Shown: positions 5,222 through 10,276 of the stretch, piece by piece
Numbering within the stretch: position 1 is the first letter of the stretch
Layout: every line of letters starts with the position of its first letter
Origin: Pseudomonadota bacterium
Lineage (GTDB): Bacteria; Pseudomonadota; Alphaproteobacteria; Rhizobiales; Beijerinckiaceae
Reading direction: 5' to 3'
DNA length: 10,276 nt
Assembly: GCA_023452965.1 (NCBI GenBank)
Contig: JAEXUU010000147.1
Span: 1-10,276 of the forward strand
Translations under genes and position numbers: made by a program
The notes under the pieces: model-generated
What the model saw: the letters and a program-made list of their open reading frames with translations, nothing else
What the model was told of the DNA's origin: nothing
The model's database searches: none

Positions 5222-7576
5222 TCAGCTCGCCTTGCCGGCGTCGAAGCGCAGCAGCCGCAGCGCATTCGCGGTGACCAGCACGGTCGCGCCGGTATCGGCG
5301 AGGATCGCGACCCAAAGCCCGGTGTAGCCGAGCACGCTGGTGACCAGGAACACCGCCTTCAGCCCGAGCGCGAGCGCGATGTTGACGCGGATGTTCGCCA
5401 TGGTGGCGCGCGCCAGCCGGATCATCGCGGCAATGTCGCGGACACGGCTCTTCAGGACGGCGCCGTCGGCCGTCTCGAGCGCGACATCGGTGCCGGAGCC
5501 CATCGCGACGCCGATCCCGGCCGCAGCCAATGCCGGCGCGTCGTTGATGCCGTCGCCGACCATCATCACCGGAGCCTGCGCCGAAAGCTCGCGGATCGCC
5601 GCGACCTTGTCGTCGGGCATCAGCTCGGCCTTGTGGTCCATGCCGAGCGCGCCGGCGATCGCCGCGCCGGTGCGGGCATTGTCGCCGGTCAGCATCACCG
5701 AGCGCACGCCGAGCGCCTTGAGCTCGGCGACCGCCGCCGCCGCGTCGGCACGCGGCTCGTCGCGCAGCGCGATCAGCCCGGCGAGCACGCCATCGGCGAT
5801 GACGGCGGCGACCGTCTTGCCGTCCGATTCGAGCTGCTCGACCGCGGCCTTCGCGGTCGCGTCGAAGGTCGCGCGGCTCGTGGCATGACGGGGCGCGCCG
5901 ACGAAGATCGCGACGCCGTCGAGCTTGCCGGTGACGCCCTGGCCGGCGATGGCCGCGGCTTCGGAAGCGGGCCGCACCGGGATGAGATGCGCCGCGGCCC
6001 GGGCAATGATCGCCTGCGCCAGCGGATGGCTCGAGCCGGTCTCGACCGCAGCGGCGAGTTCGACAACCTCGCGCTCGCTCCGGCCCAGCGCCACCACTTC
6101 GGTGACGCGCGGCGTGCCCTCGGTCAGCGTCCCCGTCTTGTCGAAGGCGACCGTGCCGGTCTTGGCGGCGGCTTCGATGACGACGCCGCCCTTCAGCAGC
6201 AGGCCCTGCCGGGCGCCGGCCGAGAGCGAAGCGGCAATGGCGGCGGGAACCGAGATCACCAGCGCGCAGGGGCAGCCGATCAGCAGCAGCGCCAGCGCAC
6301 GATAGATCCAGACCGCCCATTCGCCGCCGAAGAACAGCGGCGGCACCAGCGCGACGGCGATGGCTAGCGCCACGATCGCCGGCATGTAGATGCGCGAGAA
6401 GCGGTCGATGAAGCGCTCGGTCGGCGCGCGGGCCTCCTGCGCCTCCTCGACCAGGCGGATGATGCGGGCGATGGTGTTGTCCTGCGCCGCCTTGGTGACG
6501 CGGGCGCGCAAGGCCGCCTCGCGGTTGACCGAGCCGGCAAAGACGGGATCGCCGACGCCCTTGGTCTTCGGCACCGATTCGCCGGTCACCGGGCTCTCGT
6601 CGATGCCGGAAATGCCGGAGACGATCTCGCCATCGGCCGGGACCCGGTCGCCGGGGCGGATCAGCACGATCTGGCCGATCGCCAGCGCGGCGGCATCGAT
6701 CTGACGCGTCGTGCCGTTCTCCTCGACCAGTGCGGTCTTGGGCACGAGGTCGCCGAGCGCCCGGATCGAGGCGCGGGCACGGTCGGCGGCGACACCCTCC
6801 AGCACCTCGCCAACGGCAAAGAGGAAGACGACGAGCGCAGCCTCCTCGGCCGCACCGATGACGAGCGCGCCGGCGGCGGCGATCGTCATCAGCATCTCGA
6901 TGGTGAAGGGCACGCCGGCCGCAGCAGCGGCGAAGGCGCGCCGCGCCACCGGCACGACGCCGATCAGACAGGCGGCGACGAAGAGCCAGTAGGAACCAGC
7001 GGGCCAGGCGAGGCTCGCCAGCCAGGCGCCGGCAAGCAGGCTTCCGGTGAGCAGCACCAGCCGGCCCTTGCCGGTCTGGTACCAGCTCATGCCGTCGGGC
7101 GTCACCTCATGGACATGGCCAGGCAGGCCGTGCCCGGCATCGGCCTTAGCATCGGCCTTCTTGCCCGCGCCGCCATGCGAATGCGCATGGCCTTCATGAG
7201 AGTGCTCATGCTCATGATCATGCGCGTGCTCGTGCCCATCGTGCGACGCATGCCGGTAACCGGCCTCGTGGCCGGGCTTGGCGTGCCCGTGATCATGGCC
7301 GCAGCCGCAGGCATCGGCAGCCTTCGGCGCAGCCGCGGGCTTGGCCGGTGCCAGAGCATAGCCGAGGCCGGCGACGCGGCGCTCGACCTCGGCCGCCGTC
7401 GCCCCGCCGGAGGCGAGCGAGAGCGACAAAGTCTCCGACATCACCGAGAGTCGGACATCGCTGACGCCGGGCAGGCGCTCGACGGCACTGCGGATCTTCG
7501 CCGCGCAGCTCGCGCAATCCATGCCCGTGACCTGCCAGGACAGCGGGCTTGCGGCATCGGAATCGGTTTCGCGCAT
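5222..7576 (-). CDS. cadA: P1B-2-type heavy-metal ATPase (Zn/Cd/Pb exporter) with His-rich N-terminal linker
   Basis: The protein has 784 residues. An HMA domain with GMDCASC at 18-24 is followed by a linker (about 89-136) with 16 histidines in about 46 residues plus a CGC, then the eight-helix pump core. The pump motifs are all present: TGES 331-334, CPC 435-437, phosphorylation site DKTGTLT 479-485 (Asp479), HP 517-518, and GDGIND 674-679. Class P1B-2 is shown by Lys740 in NIALALGLK and Asp761 in ADTGA, with the same 21-residue spacing as E. coli ZntA Lys693/Asp714. It exports Zn2+, Cd2+ or Pb2+ from the cytoplasm using ATP. The frame is open upstream to 7732, but GGAG lies 6 bases before the ATG at 7576, and an earlier start would overlap the promoter. 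It is the first gene of the operon and diverges from its MerR regulator. Confidence 0.96.
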   Translation of the reverse strand: MRETDSDAASPLSWQVTGMDCASCAAKIRSAVERLPGVSDVRLSVMSETLSLSLASGGATAAEVERRVAGLGYALAPAKPAAAPKAADACGCGHDHGHAKPGHEAGYRHASHDGHEHAHDHEHEHSHEGHAHSHGGAGKKADAKADAGHGLPGHVHEVTPDGMSWYQTGKGRLVLLTGSLLAGAWLASLAWPAGSYWLFVAACLIGVVPVARRAFAAAAAGVPFTIEMLMTIAAAGALVIGAAEEAALVVFLFAVGEVLEGVAADRARASIRALGDLVPKTALVEENGTTRQIDAAALAIGQIVLIRPGDRVPADGEIVSGISGIDESPVTGESVPKTKGVGDPVFAGSVNREAALRARVTKAAQDNTIARIIRLVEEAQEARAPTERFIDRFSRIYMPAIVALAIAVALVPPLFFGGEWAVWIYRALALLLIGCPCALVISVPAAIAASLSAGARQGLLLKGGVVIEAAAKTGTVAFDKTGTLTEGTPRVTEVVALGRSEREVVELAAAVETGSSHPLAQAIIARAAAHLIPVRPASEAAAIAGQGVTGKLDGVAIFVGAPRHATSRATFDATAKAAVEQLESDGKTVAAVIADGVLAGLIALRDEPRADAAAAVAELKALGVRSVMLTGDNARTGAAIAGALGMDHKAELMPDDKVAAIRELSAQAPVMMVGDGINDAPALAAAGIGVAMGSGTDVALETADGAVLKSRVRDIAAMIRLARATMANIRVNIALALGLKAVFLVTSVLGYTGLWVAILADTGATVLVTANALRLLRFDAGKAS

Positions 7577-7588
7577 GATTGTCTCCGC

Positions 7589-7620
7589 TTGACGGCGCCT
7601 AGAGACACCCCAGATACAAT
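7589..7620 (+). promoter_or_regulatory. Candidate promoter of the MerR-family regulator
   Basis: TTGACG (7589-7594) and TACAAT (7615-7620) are good hexamers separated by 20 bases, longer than usual but normal for MerR-controlled promoters. The -10 overlaps the -10 of the oppositely directed ATPase promoter, so the two would compete for RNA polymerase and the regulator could control its own gene. The start would fall near 7627, giving a short leader that includes the operator. Confidence 0.45.
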
Positions 7621-7641
7621 CTGAAGTGACTAGAGGTTCAA
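7611..7641 (-). promoter_or_regulatory. MerR-type promoter/operator of the metal operon
   Basis: Read on the minus strand, -35 TTGAAC (7641-7636) and -10 TATCTG (7616-7611) are separated by 19 bases, the over-long spacing that MerR activators correct by twisting DNA. The spacer holds an imperfect dyad, ACCTCTAGT-C-ACTTCAGAT, like the CadR, PbrR and ZntR operators in position and in half-site sequence. It lies 35 bases upstream of the ATPase ATG and 11 bases from the regulator's ATG, as expected for a divergent metal-sensing pair. Confidence 0.8.
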
Positions 7642-7652
7642 GAGGAAAATCG

Positions 7653-8120
7653 ATGTCCGACCGAAAGAATCTGGAACGCGTCGTTCCGATCGGCGTGCTG
7701 GCCGAGCAGACCGGCGTCAAGGTCGAGACCATCCGCTATTACGAGCAGGTCGAACTGCTGCCGCCGCCGGAGCGGACCGAAGGTAACCAGCGCCGCTATG
7801 GCAGGCGCCATGTCGAGCGGCTCGCCTTCATCAAGCATGCGCGCGATCTCGGCTTCTCGGTCGACAGCATCCGCACCCTGCTGAAGCTTTCGGACAACCC
7901 GGAGCTGCCCTGCGACCAGGCGCATGCGATCTCCGTCGCCCATCTCGGCGAAGTCCGCCACAAGATCGCGCGGCTGCGCTCGCTCGAGAAGGAGCTGGAG
8001 CGCATCGCCGCGACCTGCTCCGGCGGGGTCAGCGCCTGCGATTGCGCGATCATCGAAGCGCTCGCCGACCACTCGCAATGCGCTCATCACCAAGGCGGTG
8101 TCGCCGACGCCTGGCGCTGA
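7653..8120 (+). CDS. cadR: MerR-family metal-responsive regulator (CadR/PbrR/ZntR type)
   Basis: The protein has 155 residues. The winged helix-turn-helix runs from IGVLAEQTGVKVETIRYYE (13-31) through RRY at 47-49; a dimerisation helix spans about 88-120. The metal-site cysteines match the Zn/Cd/Pb branch: Cys87 (ZntR C79), Cys122 (C114), and Cys129/Cys131 in ACDCAIIEAL (ZntR C124 region). A CAHH tail (143-146) adds further possible ligands. Such proteins sit on the promoter as repressors and become activators on binding metal. Which metal is sensed cannot be told from sequence. AGAGG lies 7 bases from the ATG at 7653; an upstream in-frame start at 7626 would add nine residues made from operator DNA and is rejected. 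It diverges from the ATPase gene with 76 bases between the start codons. Confidence 0.93.
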   Translation: MSDRKNLERVVPIGVLAEQTGVKVETIRYYEQVELLPPPERTEGNQRRYGRRHVERLAFIKHARDLGFSVDSIRTLLKLSDNPELPCDQAHAISVAHLGEVRHKIARLRSLEKELERIAATCSGGVSACDCAIIEALADHSQCAHHQGGVADAWR

Positions 8121-8127
8121 ACCCGGC

Positions 8128-8154
8128 CGATTCCAGCCCAAATGGCCGGAATCG
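8128..8154 (+). terminator. Hairpin just after the regulator gene
   Basis: CGATTCC (8128-8134) and GGAATCG (8148-8154) form a perfect 7-bp stem with a 13-base loop, 8 bases after the regulator stop codon. Its position suggests a terminator, but no U-run follows. Each arm is also a GANTC site, so the repeat could have a regulatory role instead. Confidence 0.3.
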
Positions 8155-8211
8155 CGCCAAGGATGCGGAATTCCACTCGACTCTCAACCCTAAAGAAGCA
8201 ACCATAGGTTG
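8129..8211. promoter_or_regulatory. GANTC cluster and inverted repeats upstream of the glycosyltransferase gene
   Basis: GANTC occurs at 8129-8133, 8149-8153 and 8179-8183. Also present are the palindrome GGAATTCC (8167-8174), the element TCAACCCTAAAGAAGC (8184-8199) and the hairpin CAACC-ATA-GGTTG (8199-8211). The region is 163 bases between genes and should hold the glycosyltransferase promoter, but I cannot assign a -35/-10 pair. The combination resembles the protease upstream region at 2104-2167. Confidence 0.35.
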
Positions 8212-8234
8212 TCGGCGAAGGTGAAATGGCCCGC

Positions 8235-8279
8235 CGACACGGGGGGCGACGATGGGAGCGCGGTCTTATGACCGTGTCG
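8235..8279 (+). repeat. Nested inverted repeats in the glycosyltransferase leader
   Basis: CGACACGG (8235-8242) is the exact reverse complement of CCGTGTCG (8272-8279). Between them, CGGTC-TTAT-GACCG (8261-8274) forms a small hairpin that shares CCG with the right arm, so the two foldings exclude each other. The structure ends 4 bases before the GTG start at 8284 and would cover the ribosome-binding region, which otherwise lacks a good Shine-Dalgarno. Confidence 0.4.
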
Positions 8280-8283
8280 TTGC

Positions 8284-10128
8284 GTGAGCGGCGTGGCCGA
8301 AGCGGGCCTGCCGGTCGAGATCGCTTTCCTCGCGAGCCACGGCGTTCCTCCAGCTGAACTTCAACGGGCAGCGCTCGCCGCCGTCCGGCTCGGCGTCTCG
8401 CCTGCAAGGCAGGTCATCGCCTCCGGCCTCGTCGGTGAGGTTGCATTCTACCGGGCCCTCGCCGCCGAGCTCGGCCTACACTTCCTCGCCGAGGCTCCGC
8501 CACTGCTGCCGGGCGGAGACCTCGCGGCGATCATGCGCGAGGGCGTGTCGCGGGCCGCGAACGGGCCAAGGAGTCCCGTCCGCTTCGCCTGCGCACCGCC
8601 AGCAGGCGCACCGCTGCGGCGCTTCATGGCGGGCAAACCGCAGGGCCGCGACGACCTCGTGATCGTGACGCCTTCGGCTCTGGCCAGAGGGCTGCGCGCC
8701 AGCAATGCCCGCATGCTCGCCCGCCGGGCGGCCGGTCTCGACGAAGCCGGCCTTACCCGCTTCAGCGCCCGCACCGGCAGCAGCATCTCGCAGAAGGGGC
8801 TTGCGCTTCTCATGGTCGGCCTGCTCGCCGCGCTGACGACCCTCGCGCCGGTCGGCACGCTGATCGGTGTCGCGCTGGCCCTGGGACCGGTCTTCTTCGG
8901 CGCCGTCGTGCTGCGCCTCGCGAGCCTGATGGAGAAGCCCCCGGCCGACCTCTGGCGCGAGCATCGCTGGCGCGTCGATGACAGCCGCCTGCCGGTCTAC
9001 ACCGTCGCCGTGCCGCTCCTCGGCGAAGAAAAGGTCCTGAACCAGCTCATCGGCGCGCTGTCGGCGCTCGACTACCCGCCCGCCAAGCTCGACATCCGCA
9101 TCCTCGTCGAGGAAATCGACCTGGGCATGCAGCGGTTGCTGGCGGCGCGCCAGCTGCCGCCTTTCATGCAGATCGTGATCGTGCCGCGCGGCGCGCCGCA
9201 GACCAAGCCGCGCGCCCTCAATGTCGCGCTGGCGGAAGCACAGGGCGAGCTGTTCACGATCTTCGACGCCGAGGACGTCCCGGAGCCGCAGCAATTGCGC
9301 CTCGCCGCCGCGCGCTTCCTGCGCGACGACGCGGATCTGGTCTGCCTGCAGGCCCGGCTTGTCATCGACAACACCGGGGATGGCTGGCTCGCCAGCTTCT
9401 TCGCGCTCGAATATGCCGGGCTCTTCGACGTCTTCAATCCGGGCCTGCTGCGCTGCGGCCTGCCGATCATGCTCGGTGGGACCTCGAACCATTTCCGCAC
9501 CGAGGCGCTGCGCGAGGTCGGCGGCTGGGATGCCTGGAACGTCACCGAGGATGCCGATATCGGCTTTCGCCTGGTGAGAGCCGGCGGCCGCATCGCCGAC
9601 CTGCCCTCGGCGACCCTGGAGGAGGCTCCGCCCAATCTGCGCGTCTGGATGAAGCAGCGCACGCGATGGCTGAAGGGCTATCTGCAGACGCTGATCAGCC
9701 ACCTTCTGGCGCCGCATCGGCTGCTGCGCGAAGCCGGGCCGGTGGCAACGCTGACCTTCCTGGTGCTGGCGCTCGGCACCCTGCTGGGTACGCTCGGCTA
9801 CCCGTTCTTCCTGCTCGGTTTCACGCTCGCCGTTCTGAACGGCTCGCTGCTGAACCCCGACAGCTCTCTTGAGCTGCTGCTCTCGGCCACCGCACTAACG
9901 CTGACCGGTGCCGGGGTCTGCGTCGTTTTCCTGGTGCCGGCGCTCGGGGCCTGGCGACGCGGCGCCGTCGACCTCTGGCGCTGCCTACCGGGTCTGCCGC
10001 TCTATTACATGCTGGTCTCGCTGGCGGCCTGGCTCGCGCTGATCGAGTACAGCAACCGTCCCTTCGCCTGGAACAAGACAGAGCATGGCCGCGCCCGCTC
10101 CTCGCGCTATCGCAAGCCGCCAGCCTAG
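8284..10128 (+). CDS. GT2-family membrane glycosyltransferase with N-terminal T2SSE_N/MshEN-like domain
   Basis: The protein has 614 residues from a GTG start; a stop at 8269 bars anything earlier, and GTG 8293 is the alternative. Residues about 20-75 resemble the N-terminal domain of type II secretion/MshE ATPases (ASGLVGEVAFYRALAAELGL, 46-65), but the RLG of the c-di-GMP-binding MshEN motif is replaced by SPA (39-41). Two membrane helices (172-215) precede a GT-A domain (236-470) with EEID 276-279, KPRALN 308-313, DAED 328-331, TEDAD 421-425 and QRTRW 458-462, the processive-synthase QxxRW signature. About four more helices follow (486-588), and then PFAWNKTEHG (593-602). The family resembles XagB-like and cellulose-synthase-like enzymes that make exopolysaccharide; the sugar and product are unknown. 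No partner export genes are seen. It is separate from the metal genes and converges with the SCO1-like gene. Confidence 0.85.
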   Translation: MSGVAEAGLPVEIAFLASHGVPPAELQRAALAAVRLGVSPARQVIASGLVGEVAFYRALAAELGLHFLAEAPPLLPGGDLAAIMREGVSRAANGPRSPVRFACAPPAGAPLRRFMAGKPQGRDDLVIVTPSALARGLRASNARMLARRAAGLDEAGLTRFSARTGSSISQKGLALLMVGLLAALTTLAPVGTLIGVALALGPVFFGAVVLRLASLMEKPPADLWREHRWRVDDSRLPVYTVAVPLLGEEKVLNQLIGALSALDYPPAKLDIRILVEEIDLGMQRLLAARQLPPFMQIVIVPRGAPQTKPRALNVALAEAQGELFTIFDAEDVPEPQQLRLAAARFLRDDADLVCLQARLVIDNTGDGWLASFFALEYAGLFDVFNPGLLRCGLPIMLGGTSNHFRTEALREVGGWDAWNVTEDADIGFRLVRAGGRIADLPSATLEEAPPNLRVWMKQRTRWLKGYLQTLISHLLAPHRLLREAGPVATLTFLVLALGTLLGTLGYPFFLLGFTLAVLNGSLLNPDSSLELLLSATALTLTGAGVCVVFLVPALGAWRRGAVDLWRCLPGLPLYYMLVSLAAWLALIEYSNRPFAWNKTEHGRARSSRYRKPPA

Positions 10129-10140
10129 ATCAGAACTGGC
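10119..10140. terminator. Weak hairpin between converging genes
   Basis: GCCAG (10119-10123) and CTGGC (10136-10140) can pair across the glycosyltransferase stop codon, with a 12-base loop. The gap to the SCO1-like stop is only 24 bases. There is no U-run, so this is a positional guess. Confidence 0.15.
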
Positions 10141-10152
10141 AGCGCGCCGGCG

Positions 10153-10276
10153 TCAAAGATGCCGCAGCCATTCCTGCGCCGCGTCCGCCGGCGGGCGCTC
10201 GATGTTGAAGGCGCCGACGAAGCCACCATTCTTGTCCATCAGATAGACCAGCGCGGTGTGGTCCATGGTGTAGTCG
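10153..10276 (-). CDS. SCO1/SenC family copper chaperone, C-terminal end only
   Basis: The last 40 residues of a minus-strand gene are visible, ending at the TGA in 10153-10155; the rest lies beyond the right edge. They begin DYTMDHTALVYLMDKNGG, the hallmark end of SCO1/SenC/PrrC proteins, where the His of DHT is a copper ligand together with an upstream CxxxC that is not in view. SCO proteins deliver copper to, or reduce the Cu-A site of, cytochrome c oxidase in the periplasm. Many alphaproteobacteria pair SCO1 with a PCuAC gene; here the only PCuAC-like gene is 6 kb away and lacks copper ligands, so a functional link is not implied. Confidence 0.85.
   Translation of the reverse strand, partial: DYTMDHTALVYLMDKNGGFVGAFNIERPPADAAQEWLRHL

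Larger units (their letters stand above)
2224..7576 (-). other. Predicted heavy-metal resistance operon (6 genes)
   Basis: Six minus-strand genes run in the order ATPase, CzcN-like methyltransferase, lspA, PCuAC-like, CDF exporter, small exported protein. Junctions are 11 bases, ATGA overlap, ATGA overlap, 35 bases and 41 bases. I see no obvious internal promoter or terminator, and a hairpin lies at the end. The membership of the last gene is the least certain. Confidence 0.75.

Noticed and set aside
7168..7260. CATG-rich short repeats that look like a repeat array
   Set aside because: They encode the His-rich linker of the ATPase (CAC/CAT codons) and have no regular spacer, so they are not a CRISPR or intergenic repeat.
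8476..9717. Minus-strand frame (413 codons) antisense to the glycosyltransferase
   Set aside because: Low-complexity charged product; the plus strand has all GT2 motifs in order.
1..10276. Search by eye for tRNA, rRNA, insertion sequences, integrase, phage or toxin-antitoxin genes
   Set aside because: None was seen. Codon use and base composition look even across the genes, so there is no sign of recent transfer apart from the modular nature of the metal operon.

Overview
The window looks like chromosomal DNA of a GC-rich alphaproteobacterium of the Hyphomicrobiales (Rhizobiales) type. A Bosea- or Methylobacterium-like genus is a guess from gene content, GC-rich codon use and GANTC (CcrM-type) sites between genes; no marker gene confirms it. 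There is no rRNA, tRNA, insertion sequence, CRISPR or phage gene, and no stretch above 190 bases without a gene.

Left part (1-2040): a partial YafK/DpaA-type L,D-transpeptidase-fold lipoprotein (minus), diverging from a periplasmic DsbA-like thiol oxidoreductase (plus), which converges on a LapG/BTLCP-type secreted cysteine protease (minus).

Centre (2224-7576, minus): a heavy-metal efflux operon. From its promoter it reads: P1B-2 Zn/Cd/Pb ATPase with a very His-rich linker, CzcN-like membrane methyltransferase (ICMT family), extra signal peptidase II (LspA, compare PbrC), a PCuAC-fold protein that has lost the copper ligands, a CzcD-type CDF transporter, and probably a small exported protein of unknown function. 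Two junctions are ATGA overlaps and the rest are 11-41 bases. A CadR/PbrR/ZntR-type MerR regulator diverges at 7653-8120, with a typical 19-bp-spacer MerR promoter between it and the ATPase.

Right part (8121-10276): an intergenic region rich in inverted repeats and GANTC sites, then a large GT2 membrane glycosyltransferase with an N-terminal T2SSE_N/MshEN-like domain, then the C-terminal end of a SCO1/SenC copper chaperone (minus).

How the genes fit together: the ATPase would export divalent soft metals from the cytoplasm, the CDF carrier would add a second route, and the CadR-like protein would switch the operon on. LspA, the methyltransferase and the PCuAC-like protein suggest an envelope component to the response. 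The most interesting lead is a sequence upstream of the dsbA-like gene that aligns without gaps to the ATPase operator 7 kb away, which suggests that the metal sensor may also control periplasmic disulfide chemistry. A second lead is that the protease and glycosyltransferase upstream regions share GANTC clusters and a TCAACCCTAA element.
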